The translations under genes and the position numbers were made by a program. Under the pieces are notes generated by a model. It saw only the letters and a program-made list of their open reading frames with translations. It did no database searches and had not been told where the DNA came from. From Methanosarcina siciliae T4/M (lineage in GTDB: Archaea > Halobacteriota > Methanosarcinia > Methanosarcinales > Methanosarcinaceae), in contig NZ_CP009506.1 of assembly GCF_000970085.1 (NCBI RefSeq), forward strand, positions 3,038,001 through 3,102,000: 64,000 bases of DNA, given 5' to 3'. Positions within the stretch are counted from its first letter, which is position 1. Each line of letters opens with the position of its first letter. Positions 39,301 through 47,803 of this stretch are shown one piece after another.

Positions 39301-41514
39301 GTTCCTGTAGACCACAACGAGGGTGCTTGGATACAGTGCAACTTTGCCGTAGAGGTTATTATCACCATCATAGGGGTTTGTGACAAGGCTGTTTCCTGCA
39401 GAGCTAAACCTGTCAGTTACATTGTAGACACACAGCCCATATTCATAATCAGCATAGGCGCCAAAATTGCTCCAGTCCCTGTAGAGGTTTCCGTTTCCTG
39501 TTGAGAGGTTTCCGTTCTCTATTATATTCCCGTTGAAGCTGAGGTTCAACCACGGATATCCGCCAGCCGTCTGGTCCCAGTTGTAGGCGAAATAAAGGAA
39601 GACCTTTTCTATTGTGGAACCGCTCGGGACCGGAAGGTCGCTTGCAGTCCAGGTTTCGGTCCTGCCGGAACCCCATGCTCCAACACTCTCGTAAGCAGAA
39701 TCAGGCTGAGTGGAATACAGAAGGTCCCCCTGGAGATCAAAGGTATGCCTGGTAGTAATATTGCTTCCGCCTTCCCAGTAGATGCCTTTGCCCTTATACC
39801 CGTTGTATCTGACATTTTTGGCTGTACTGCTCTTGTCGTTGTTGGTCTCGTCCGTTTCAGCGATAAGGTTGTCCGGGTCGACAACGGCAGTGTAGGTCAC
39901 GGTGCCGCCTTCAAGGTCACGGATAGTCGGATCGATCAGGGTTACCGTAGTCTTTGCATCGCCAGCAAGGGACGCAATCGTTGTTGTGTCTACGGGCACT
40001 GTTCCACTGGAAACGTCGCTTGCATAAACGGCTATCGAAATGTTGCTAAGAGTGGCAGTTCCGGTGTTCTTGACATTGAGAACTTTCACAGTATTTGTTT
40101 CCCTGGCAAAGACCGCAGAAGCCGGAACTGTATTGACAATTCCTGAAATGCTAAGGTCGTTCGTTGCCACTTGACCCGCTTGAGTTACGGTTATGTAATC
40201 TGTCTTCAGTTCGGAATCGCTTCCATCTTCATTCGTGACTGTGAGGTTGACAGAATAGGTTCCTTCAGTGGAATAGGTATACGATGGGTTCTTTTCCTCA
40301 CTGTCGATAGTGCCGTCATTATTAAAGTCCCAGGCATAGGATGAAACAGTTCCTGTTGATTCATCGGTAAACTGTACCTCAAGGGGAGCATCCCCGCTCG
40401 TTATATCTGCCGAAAAGTTTGCCACAGGCGGCTGGGAACTCGTTTCCCCCGGGCTTTTTACCACAAGGAACGCGAGGGGGATCTTGTAAAATGCTGCGGT
40501 CCCGGTACCCGAGAAGTAACGGGCATAGCCGAGTGTGGTATCACTGCCACCTGTAACTGAGGAAGTCACGTCCCAGGAATCTATACCTGAATAAGCACCC
40601 TGTGCATCAGGGTCCCGGTCTAGCTGAAGGTTGGTGAACGTTCCCTCAACCGGGGGAGTCCCACCAGTGTACTCAAAGTTATTATCCGCGGTCGGGAACC
40701 CGTAGCACCCATTATTACTTGCCATATAGTCAACTGTCAGGGTAGCTGAAGTGACCTCAGAAAGGTCAGTTGTGCCAAAGCTTGTGTTCCCAACAGCAGG
40801 TTCTCCAAAATTGTCCTCAGTGTAATAAGAACAAATATCATGCCCCTCGTTCACCCAGTAAGTGGTCTGCGTGGTGGAGGAGGGGTCGTTGTATGCGACT
40901 ACGAGAGTGATGACTTTGATTCTCCCGTCGTAAGAGCCGGTGGTGTTGACATTGACATTGATAGTCTGATCGGAGATCAGGTCCTTTACATCATACCACA
41001 TGAAGTAGTCGCTAGTCACCCGGTTCTCATGGTCATTGAGCATAAGATAGGGTTCATGTTCCCCGTGCCCGGCAAATTCGCTGTTGTCATTTCCCAAAGT
41101 CTCCCATGTATTCGGGTCTATAATATACTGGAATGCTCCATGCTCAGTTTCGGGCCAAACCTGCTCGTAAACGCCGTCATTGTCCCCATCCCAGCTGTTG
41201 GTGATGGAAAAAGCATAATCGTTTTGCATGTGCCCGCAGTAAGCAGAGATATAAAGCCTGGCCCAGGCAATCCGTCCGGGTTCGGCTACTGCGGCCTCAG
41301 GCAGCGTAAAAGTCTTGGTCACGACCTGTTCTCCCCAGTCAGGCGCTGGGGTTGCATCGAACCAGAGGTCGCCGGTCACTGTCCCGGTCTGTACGGTTGT
41401 CAGCGGCAAGCCTCCAACCCATTCATCTGCAGCTGCGGCGCCTGTAAATAAAGTAAGGCCTACTCCGCCGCACAGAATCATAGTTAACAATATAAAAATT
41501 AATTTTCTGTTCGT
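36337..41514 (-). CDS. Giant secreted protein, three DUF3344 modules, cohesin and dockerin; apparent ACG start
   Basis: 1725 residues if translation starts at ACG 41514-41512, which sits 7 bases after GGAGG exactly where the paralogue at 50600 has ATG. The frame is open further upstream to 41625, but the upstream DNA differs by indels from the otherwise near-identical copy at 46550, so it is not coding. Order: signal peptide (NRKLIFILL to GAAAA before DEW), DUF3344 25-351, PKD 358-441, CARDB 445-568, DUF3344 571-864, PKD 868-948, CARDB 951-1061, DUF3344 1062-1344 (KGKRWTGGDDINTRATF), two PKD 1351-1511, cohesin-like 1518-1655, dockerin 1658-1725 (loops DLTGNGEFSFVD, DFNGNGRIDFDD). It lacks the propellers of the other two dockerin giants. 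Exported, probably assembled on the surface by cohesin-dockerin pairing. Function unknown. Confidence 0.87.
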   Translation of the reverse strand, partial: TNRKLIFILLTMILCGGVGLTLFTGAAAADEWVGGLPLTTVQTGTVTGDLWFDATPAPDWGEQVVTKTFTLPEAAVAEPGRIAWARLYISAYCGHMQNDYAFSITNSWDGDNDGVYEQVWPETEHGAFQYIIDPNTWETLGNDNSEFAGHGEHEPYLMLNDHENRVTSDYFMWYDVKDLISDQTINVNVNTTGSYDGRIKVITLVVAYNDPSSTTQTTYWVNEGHDICSYYTEDNFGEPAVGNTSFGTTDLSEVTSATLTVDYMASNNGCYGFPTADNNFEYTGGTPPVEGTFTNLQLDRDPDAQGAYSGIDSWDVTSSVTGGSDTTLGYARYFSGTGTAAFYKIPLAFLVVKSPGETSSQPPVANFSADITSGDAPLEVQFTDESTGTVSSYAWDFNNDGTIDSEEKNPSYTYSTEGTYSVNLTVTNEDGSDSELKTDYITVTQAGQVATNDLSISGIVNTVPASAVFARETNTVKVLNVKNTGTATLSNISIAVYASDVSSGTVPVDTTTIASLAGDAKTTVTLIDPTIRDLEGGTVTYTAVVDPDNLIAETDETNNDKSSTAKNVRYNGYKGKGIYWEGGSNITTRHTFDLQGDLLYSTQPDSAYESVGAWGSGRTETWTASDLPVPSGSTIEKVFLYFAYNWDQTAGGYPWLNLSFNGNIIENGNLSTGNGNLYRDWSNFGAYADYEYGLCVYNVTDRFSSAGNSLVTNPYDGDNNLYGKVALYPSTLVVVYRNANETRKQIFINEECDELGLSASSYGTTSEEATAYAPFTGMSIDVEKVTNATLYSFAGSAGPDEGNLLFNGNIVATNAWQGSSSTASPLVFNATNYISETGNEAGVQATTSGGMDALQQILVVEYEESAPAAPVADFTATPTSGDIPLTVQFTDESTGSPTSWSWDFGDGYTSTEQNASHTYTSAGSYNVTLTVSNAGGSDEELKTDYVKVTEPSVSEPDLFVSALTLNAGECFANEENTVSAKVENIGTAAAGSFTVRFDVNDTSTNVTVDGLAAGANTTLSIIDPSIRAYGDNVEITATADTENSIIESNETNNALSITKTVVYNGYKGKRWTGGDDINTRATFEGKYDVIYSSGDSAYTSSKWVSFTDTWTSSDLAIPADASVVSARLYQPYSYNKMGVDPSFTAVFNGATISTDAAYKDIKGFGSYNFPYGLYVYNVTDQFNTAGNTLVLTPEGTAGTTNDYALWGAYLIVVYSDQETTEKQIIINDEFDMLYSKSSYSVTSDEATAYANFSGVDTEDIGSAEVVSILASAGDSGKSKFFFNGEEYPGFWADYHDDSKIGFSVYNVTDGLASGANEARFQSYDAGTGGDNMYAMNTILVVEYSESAPMADFMANTTSGTAPLSVQFTDLSENATEWSWDFGDGANSTEQNPSHTYTSAGNYTVNLTVANAGGSDSEVKTDYITVSESSTPAEPVAAFTADVTGGTVPLNVNFTDQSAGSPTSWNWDFGDGANSTEQNPSHTYTSAGNYTVNLTVENAAGTDFELKTDYIEVSEASGSTVTLYFDPENSSVSENESTEINLVASNFPAGLSGYNLTVALDDPTVAEIVDIEYPSWALITENSSLPATSIYLKAVDGEDAVKEGAAGVVLATLKVSGKEKGSTNISIGVDRLDDDSGNVIEPTFFTGKIEVTLLSPLPDQEYAPKDLDGDGLYEDLTGNGEFSFVDVVAYFHNMDWIEENMPVEYFDFNGNGRIDFDDIVDMFAMI

Positions 41515-41526
41515 AACTTTTCCTCC
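41512..41526 (-). promoter_or_regulatory. Ribosome binding site that points to an ACG start
   Basis: GGAGG (41522-41526 on the minus strand), 7-base spacer, then ACG. The paralogous gene at 50600 has GGAGG, 7 bases, ATG at the aligned place. The nearest other possible starts (TTG at 41490) are over 30 bases away. Confidence 0.65.
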
Positions 41527-41802
41527 TGTATGAGTTGGAAAATGAATCCCAGAGCCATGTGCACAATCAGCTCCCACCAGAGGAAGTAACAGAAATCCAA
41601 TTGATCTCAGAAAAAATAAAAGCAAATTATTGTTGTTGTGAGCTGGAAAAACTATATTTAATTTTTACTTAAGTAATTTTGAATATTCTCTTTTCTGATA
41701 GGATTCTCTTTTACAGATCAGATCTGGAATTATTTTCTCCACAACTTCTTCCCAATTTATGTCTAATTATTAATACTAATAATCATTTTATTAACAAATT
41801 TT

Positions 41803-41816
41803 GTTATATATTAATC
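41803..41816 (-). promoter_or_regulatory. Probable promoter of the 1725-residue giant gene
   Basis: Minus-strand GATTAATATATAAC resembles an archaeal BRE/TATA box. It lies in a block (about 41680-41825) repeated almost exactly at 46730-46865 upstream of the sister gene. The implied 5' leader is about 260-280 bases. Confidence 0.5.
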
Positions 41817-41829
41817 TTTCTAAACGTTT

Positions 41830-42404
41830 CTAGGATATGTATATTTATATATAATTATGAATAACAAATAACAATTTCAAGGAATGAAAAGTTTTGAAAC
41901 AAACGCGGATTATTTAAGTACATATCTTATTAGCAATTCTTTATTTCTAAGAAAAAACACCATTAAATGCCTGCTTGTAATACATAAATATAAAAATAAT
42001 TAAATTGACATATCAGGTTAATAAATATATTTTTCAAAAACATACTCTTATGTTTTAACCTGATTATTTTGAATATTTGGAAAAGTTTTTATTTTTAATA
42101 TTTATTTCTTGATTAACTTATTTGATAATCAAATTATTCACATATTTATCTAATTATTATTAATATTTGATTTTTTAATAACAATTTTTAATAATAATAT
42201 GGTTGTCAAACCCGGATCAAGAGCTGTTCATATTGAAAAATTAACTGTGAGTAACCGTTAACTCAATCGAGAATCTTTTAGTATTCTACAATATCGATTA
42301 CAACCTGAATTCCTGGAAAATATATATGTATATATATTTTTCAGTATGTTGATAGCACTGAAATTAATTTTCATAACATAATATAATATGAAATAAACAA
42401 AAAG
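41830..42404. other. AT-rich intergenic region
   Basis: Strongly AT-rich, without a supportable gene. TCAATCGAGAATCTTTT at about 42262-42278 is repeated at 47242-47258, so the regions beyond the 42771 and 47796 genes are related. Confidence 0.45.
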
Positions 42405-42548
42405 TATTAAATAGAAGTTTATTATAATTCCATATGTCTATAGAACAGATATGGATAAGTGAAAAGATCTACAAAATTTGTGGATGGCACCTGCAATGCT
42501 TGGAATTCCTCACCTGTGATATGCGGACAGGTGGGGAGCCCCAGGTGC
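42405..42548 (+). ncRNA. Candidate structured RNA locus, copy D
   Basis: AAAAGTATTAAATA (box 42405-42413) precedes CCTCACCTG by 103 bases. The hairpin (42487-42548) has inner stem CCTCACCTG/CAGGTGGGG and an outer stem GCACCTG/CAGGTGC whose sequence differs from copies B and C while keeping the pairing. It is about 220 bases beyond the stop of the 42771 gene, reading towards it. Confidence 0.45.
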
Positions 42549-42748
42549 GAGGAAAAAACAGAAAAATTCTGGTATTCTACTTATTACTTAACTTTTTTGA
42601 CATTCCGCATTTATGACACTCGACATGTAATGATATCTCGAGGGTAACTGTTGGTCCCCTTGAACTTTCCAGGCCTGTCAATTGTTGAACAGTACTGGGG
42701 AAAAATTGGAAGAGACAAATGCCCTCAACATGCTTATAGATTTTATAT

Positions 42749-42778
42749 AAAAAAGAAAGAAACAGCCTTATCAGGCTG
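42749..42778 (-). terminator. Terminator with the stop codon in the hairpin loop
   Basis: Minus-strand CAGCC-TGATAA-GGCTG (42763-42778) with the gene's TGA in the loop, followed by TTTCTTTCTTTTTT. Confidence 0.7.
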
Positions 42779-45700
42779 CTTCTGCCCAGAAAATAAGGCA
42801 TCCCTGGAATTGCCCTGTCGACGAGTAGTTTAACGGGAGGTCAAGCTGAGCTTCGGAGGTTTCCGAACTTTCTGCAGCTATGATCCTGCAGTAGCTGGAC
42901 CAGATGCTCTGATCAAGCAGAAGTCCCGTTATAAACGGACCGTTTTCCTGGTCATCCACTTCAGCGGTCACTTTTATACTGGCACCTCCTTTGTTCTGAA
43001 GGGACAGGGGCAAGGACTCACTTGGTGTTCCGGGGGTGACTTCTCCGAAATCGAGATAATTCGGAGAGACGGTCAGGGAAATTGCAGGAATGATATCCAC
43101 TTCGAGCGATACCGTTGAAGAAGAACCGGGCTCCGAAGAGGAAGCTTCTATCGCCTGCTGGGTAAGCTCTGCACCTGTATAGCCTTCTTTGCTGGCTGTT
43201 GCGGTAATGGTTCCTTCACAGCTTGCATTTACGGCAATTACAGCCGTTCCGTTTGCATCGGTAGTTCCTGAACCCGTAGCACAACCGCTCAGGTTAACAA
43301 GTGCTCCTTCAACAGGGGAATCGTCACCTGTTACGGTATACGTAACATCGGTTTCCTCTCCTTCGGTCACATTAAGGGGGCTTGCAGAGAGAGAAAGCGC
43401 AGGAGTGACAGGGGATTCGCTTTCAGATACCGCCTGCTGGGTAAGCTCTGCACCTGTATAGCCTTCTTTGCTAGCTGTTGCGGTAATGGTTCCTTCACAG
43501 CTTGCATTTACGGCAATTACAACAGTTCCGTTCTCATCGGTAGTTCCTGAACCCGTAGCACAGCCGCTCAGGTTAACAAGTGCTCCTTCAACAGGGGAAT
43601 CGTCACCTGTTACGGTGTACGTAACATCGGTTTCCTCTCCTTCGGTCACATTAAGGGGGCTTGCGGAGAGAGAAAGCGCAGGAGTGACAGAAGTTCCATT
43701 CTTAACAACAATATACTCGGTTTTTACCTCTGAATCACTACCTTCAGATCCGCCCACAGTGAGGTTGACAGAGTAATTACCTGCAGTTTCGTAGGTATAC
43801 GATGGGTTCTTTTCCTCGCTATCGATAGTGCCGTCATCATTAAAGTCCCAGGCATAGGAAGAGATAGTACCGGTTGATGTATCGGTAAAGTTTACTGCCA
43901 GCGGTGCATCTCCAGATTTCGGGGTTGCCGTAAAGTCGGCTACTGGCGCAGCAGGTGCCGATTCCTCATATTCGACAACAAGGATCTGCTGGAGTGCGTC
44001 CATACCTCCGCTTGTCGTACTCTGTATACCCGCCTCGTTTCCTGTTGCATTGATGTAGTTTGTAGCATCAAAGACTAAGGGACTCCCTGAATTTGAACTT
44101 CCCTGCCATGCATTGGTTGCCACTATGTTTCCGTTGAAAAGCAGGTTTCCTTCATCGGGCCCCGCACTTCCGGCGAAACTGTAAAGCATAGCGTTTGTGA
44201 CCTTTTCCACGTCAATTGACATGCCGGTGAAAGGAGCATATGCCGTAGCCTCTTCTGGAGTGGTCCCGTAACTGGATGCAGATAAACCAAGCTCGTCGCA
44301 TTCCTCATTGATGAAGATCTGCTTCCGGGTTTCATTAGCGTTCCTGTAGACCACAACAAGGGTGCTGGGGTACAGAGCGACTTTGCCGTAGAGGTTATTA
44401 TCACCATCATAGGGGGTTGTGACAAAGCTGTTCCCTGCAGAGCTAAACCTGTCAGTTACATTGTAGACACAGAGCCCGTATTCATAATCAGCATAGGCGC
44501 CAAAATTGCTCCAGTCCCTGTAGAGGTTTCCGTTTCCGGTTGAGAGGTTTCCGTTCTCTATTATGTTCCCGTTGAAGCTGAGGTTCAACCACGGATATCC
44601 GCCAGCCGTCTGGTCCCAGTTGTAGGCGAAATAAAGGAAAACCTCTTCTATTGTGGAACCGCTCGGGACCGGAAGGTCGCTTGCAGTCCAGGTTTCGGTC
44701 CTGCCGGAACCCCATGCTCCAACACTCTTGTAAGCAGAATCAGGCTGAGTGGAATACAGAAGGTCCCCCTGGAGATCAAAGGTATGCCTGGTAGTGATAT
44801 TGCTTCCGCCTTCCCAGTAGATGCCTTTGCCCTTATACCCGTTGTACCTGACATTTTTGGCCACACTGCTCTTGTTGTTGTTGGTCTCGTCCGTTTCAGC
44901 GATAAGGTTGTCCGGGTCAACAACGGCAGTGTAGGTCACGGTGCCGCCTTCAAGGTCACGGATAGTGGGGTCGATCAGGGTTACGGTGGTCTTTGCATCG
45001 CCAGCAAGGGAAGCAATCGTTGTCGTGTTTATTGGGACTGTTCCACTGGAAACGTCGCTTGCATAAACGGCTATCGAAATGTTGGTAAGAGTATCAGTCC
45101 CTGTGTTCTGGACATTGAGAACTTTCACAGTATTTGTTTCCCTGGCAAAGACAGCAGAAGCCGGAACGACATTGACAATTCCTGAAATGCTGAGGTCGTT
45201 CGTTGCCACTTGACCCGCTTGAGTTACGGTTATGTAATCTGTCTTCAGCTCGGAATCGCTTCCATCTTCATTCGTGACTGTGAGGTTGACCGTGTAGGTG
45301 CCCACAGTTTCGTAGGTATACGATGGGTTCTTTTCCTCACTGTCGATAGTTCCGTCATTATTAAAGTCCCATGCGTAGGATGAAACCGTCCCTGTTGATG
45401 CATCTGTAAACTGTACCTCAAGGGGAGCATTCCCGCTCGTTATATCTGCCGAAAAGTTTGCCACAGGCGGCTGGGAACTCGTTTCCCCCGGGCTTTTTAC
45501 CACAAGGAACGCGAGGGGGATCTTGTAAAATGCTGCGGTTCCGGTACCCGAGAAGTAACGGGCATAGCCGAGTGTGGTATCACTGCCACCTGTAACTGAG
45601 GAAATCACGTCCCAGGAATCTATACCTGAATAAGCACCCTGTGCATCAGGGTCCCGGTCTAGCTGAAGGTTGGTGAACGTTCCCTCAACCGGGGGAGTCC

Positions 45701-46550
45701 CACCAGTGTACTCAAAGTTATTATCCGCGGTCGGGAACCCGTAGCACCCATTATTACTTGCCATATAGTCAACTGTCAGGGTAGCTGAAGTGACCTCAGA
45801 AAGGCCAGTTGTGCCAAAGCTTGTGCTTCCGACAGCAGTTTCTCCAAAATTGTCCTCAGTGTAATAAGAACAAACGTCATGCCCCTCGTTCACCCAGTAA
45901 GTGGTCTGCGTGGTGGAGGAGGGGTCGTTGTATGCGACTACGAGAGTGATGACTTTGATTCTCCCGTCGTAAGAGCCGGTGGTGTTGACATTGACATTGA
46001 TAGTCTGATCGGAGATCAGGTCCTTTACATCATACCACATGAAGTAGTCGCTAGTCACCCGGTTCTCATGGTCATTGAGCATAAGATAGGGTTCATGTTC
46101 CCCGTGCCCGGTAAATTCGCTGTTGTCATTTCCAATCGGATTCCGATCAGCATCAACAAAATACTGGAATGCTCCATGCTCAGTTTCGGGCCAAACCTGC
46201 TCGTAAACGCCGTCATTGTCCCCATCCCAGCTGTTGGTGATGGAAAACTCATAATCGCTTTGCATGTGCCCGCAGTAAGCAGAGATATAAAGCCTGGCCC
46301 ACGCAATCCGTCCGGGTTCGGCTACTGCGGCCTCAGGCAGCGTAAAAGTCTTGGTCACGACCTGTTCTCCCCAGTCAGGCGCTGGGGTTGCATCGAACCA
46401 GAGGTCGCCGGTCACTGTCCCGGTCTGTACGGTTGTCAGCGGCAAGCCTCCAACCCATTCATCTGCAGCTGCGGCGCCTGTAAATAAAGTAAGGCCTACT
46501 CCGCTGCACAGAATCAGCGTTAACAATATAAAAATTAATTTTCTGTTCGT
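42771..46550 (-). CDS. Secreted DUF3344/PKD/CARDB/Ig protein with WAEAA C-terminal domain; apparent ACG start
   Basis: 1259 residues from ACG 46550-46548, 7 bases after GGAGG. Upstream in-frame sequence up to 46637 is not conserved in frame with the sister gene at 41514. Order: signal peptide (NRKLIFILLTLILCSG to GAAAA before DEW), DUF3344 27-353, PKD 360-437, CARDB 443-567, DUF3344 570-860, PKD 867-947, two invasin-like Ig repeats 947-1132 (LNVTEGEETDVTYTVTGDDS, VEGALVNLSGCATGSGTT) and the C-terminal beta domain 1140-1259 (LTVSPNYLDFGEVTPG, ending FWAEAA). The first 860 residues are nearly the same as in the 36337 gene. The cohesin-dockerin tail is replaced by Ig repeats and the WAEAA domain. 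Extracellular, function unknown. Confidence 0.85.
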   Translation of the reverse strand, partial: TNRKLIFILLTLILCSGVGLTLFTGAAAADEWVGGLPLTTVQTGTVTGDLWFDATPAPDWGEQVVTKTFTLPEAAVAEPGRIAWARLYISAYCGHMQSDYEFSITNSWDGDNDGVYEQVWPETEHGAFQYFVDADRNPIGNDNSEFTGHGEHEPYLMLNDHENRVTSDYFMWYDVKDLISDQTINVNVNTTGSYDGRIKVITLVVAYNDPSSTTQTTYWVNEGHDVCSYYTEDNFGETAVGSTSFGTTGLSEVTSATLTVDYMASNNGCYGFPTADNNFEYTGGTPPVEGTFTNLQLDRDPDAQGAYSGIDSWDVISSVTGGSDTTLGYARYFSGTGTAAFYKIPLAFLVVKSPGETSSQPPVANFSADITSGNAPLEVQFTDASTGTVSSYAWDFNNDGTIDSEEKNPSYTYETVGTYTVNLTVTNEDGSDSELKTDYITVTQAGQVATNDLSISGIVNVVPASAVFARETNTVKVLNVQNTGTDTLTNISIAVYASDVSSGTVPINTTTIASLAGDAKTTVTLIDPTIRDLEGGTVTYTAVVDPDNLIAETDETNNNKSSVAKNVRYNGYKGKGIYWEGGSNITTRHTFDLQGDLLYSTQPDSAYKSVGAWGSGRTETWTASDLPVPSGSTIEEVFLYFAYNWDQTAGGYPWLNLSFNGNIIENGNLSTGNGNLYRDWSNFGAYADYEYGLCVYNVTDRFSSAGNSFVTTPYDGDNNLYGKVALYPSTLVVVYRNANETRKQIFINEECDELGLSASSYGTTPEEATAYAPFTGMSIDVEKVTNAMLYSFAGSAGPDEGNLLFNGNIVATNAWQGSSNSGSPLVFDATNYINATGNEAGIQSTTSGGMDALQQILVVEYEESAPAAPVADFTATPKSGDAPLAVNFTDTSTGTISSYAWDFNDDGTIDSEEKNPSYTYETAGNYSVNLTVGGSEGSDSEVKTEYIVVKNGTSVTPALSLSASPLNVTEGEETDVTYTVTGDDSPVEGALVNLSGCATGSGTTDENGTVVIAVNASCEGTITATASKEGYTGAELTQQAVSESESPVTPALSLSASPLNVTEGEETDVTYTVTGDDSPVEGALVNLSGCATGSGTTDANGTAVIAVNASCEGTITATASKEGYTGAELTQQAIEASSSEPGSSSTVSLEVDIIPAISLTVSPNYLDFGEVTPGTPSESLPLSLQNKGGASIKVTAEVDDQENGPFITGLLLDQSIWSSYCRIIAAESSETSEAQLDLPLNYSSTGQFQGCLIFWAEAA
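43153..43710 (-). repeat. Tandem duplication of an Ig-like module (2 x 279 bp)
   Basis: Two 93-codon units (43153-43431 and 43432-43710) are almost identical in DNA, each starting GCCTGCTGGGTAAGCTCTGC on the plus strand. A third, more diverged single unit is in the gene at 47796 (about 48170-48450). Confidence 0.85.
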
Positions 46551-46562
46551 AACTTTTCCTCC
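46548..46562 (-). promoter_or_regulatory. Ribosome binding site that points to an ACG start (second case)
   Basis: GGAGG at 46558-46562, 7-base spacer, ACG at 46550-46548, as in the sister gene at 41514. In this copy the nearby ATG codon found in the sister's signal peptide (TMILC) is a Leu codon, so that alternative start is excluded here. Confidence 0.65.
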
Positions 46563-46845
46563 TGTACGAGTTGGAGAAAAAAATTCCAGAGCTATGTGTA
46601 CAATCAGCTCCCACCAGAGGAGGTAACAGAAATCCAATTGATTTCAGAAAAAAATAAAAGCAAATTATTGTTGTTGTGAGTTGGAAAAATGCTCATAGTT
46701 AATTTTTAATCCAGGTAACGCTGAATTATCCCCTTTTCTGATAGGATTCTCTTTTACAGATTAGATCTAAAACTATTTTCTCCCTAACTTCTTCCCAATT
46801 TATGTCTAATTATTAATACTAATAATCATTTTATTAACATATTTT

Positions 46846-46859
46846 GTTATATATTAATC
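46846..46859 (-). promoter_or_regulatory. Probable promoter of the 1259-residue gene
   Basis: Minus-strand AGATTAATATATAAC box in a block repeated upstream of the sister gene (41803-41816). Confidence 0.5.
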
Positions 46860-46869
46860 TTTCTAAATG

Positions 46870-47787
46870 CTTTTTTAAGGAATATAAAATTATTCATCAT
46901 GGAGATTATGTAGCAATTTCTCAGTGTTCAAAGCTTTGAAATTACTGAATTGATCATTTTAAGCATATCTTTTTTGGATAATTGGTCTGGCAGGAGAAAT
47001 ACTCACATTTTTAAATGCAATAGCCCATTTTCAACCCTATTACTGCGAAAAAATTGGAAAAAACATGAATCTTATGTATTTAGTAGCTAATATGGTTATT
47101 TATCAAACCAATTATCAAATTATTTGCTTAACAATTATTAATATATTTTATTAAAATAACAAAATTTAACAATAAAATAATTAATATAATTCAATTAAAA
47201 GAGATTACTATCAGAAAATAAATCATAAATAACATGGAATTCAATCGAGAATCTTTTGGGTTCTAAGGATAACAACTCCTGATAAGACAAGAAAGAATTA
47301 AACATTTTCTTAAGAATGAGAATTCCTCACAATTTTTATTTTCTGAATTTTCTTAAGAAGCTCTGTTCCCTTTGGATATGAGCATGAAAATTACCTGTCA
47401 TATTTGTTTCATTTTCCAAAGTTGCCCTATAATGCTTCAGATAGGCCAGGGTGTTTGCCGAGGATTTTTTTGATTTTCCCTAGTAATTGTAAGTATTTTT
47501 GACCTTTTAAGGTTCAATCAAATTTTGGCCCGGAAGCCAGTTGTGGTAAATCGAGGAAATAATGATCCCCAAACTTATCCAGATGAGGGACATGAGCCTA
47601 AATTTTCCAGACGAACTTAATGTCAATAGAGGTTACCAGTATCTGTTTTCCAAGCTTTTCCTGAGGGTTAACAATGAAAATCCGCAAGAAAAATGGAAGA
47701 CCCAAAAAAAGAACAAAGCTTTTCCTGGCCAGGATTTTAACTTTTTTCTGAATTTCACGGGATTTCAAATGGGAAAATACAGAAAAA
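46870..47787. other. Intergenic region with a possible decayed hairpin-locus copy
   Basis: About 900 bases without a convincing gene. At 47268-47325 the sequence AACAACTCCTGA followed by AATTCCTCAC recalls copy A of the hairpin locus (19345-19390), preceded by a TCATAAATA box near 47225, but the right arm of the hairpin is missing. The frame at 47562-47882 overlaps the terminator and has no family features. Confidence 0.4.
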
Positions 47788-47803
47788 CAGCCTTATCAGG
47801 CTG
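47788..47803 (-). terminator. Terminator with the stop codon in the hairpin loop
   Basis: Minus-strand CAGCC-TGATAA-GGCTG, the TGA of the gene being in the loop, followed by TTTTTCTGTATTTT. The hairpin is identical to 42763-42778. Confidence 0.65.

Noticed and set aside
41515..41625. Starting the 1725-residue giant at 41625 (and its sister at 46637)
   Set aside because: The extension has no signal peptide logic, is not conserved in frame between the two sister genes, and lies before the strong ribosome binding site.
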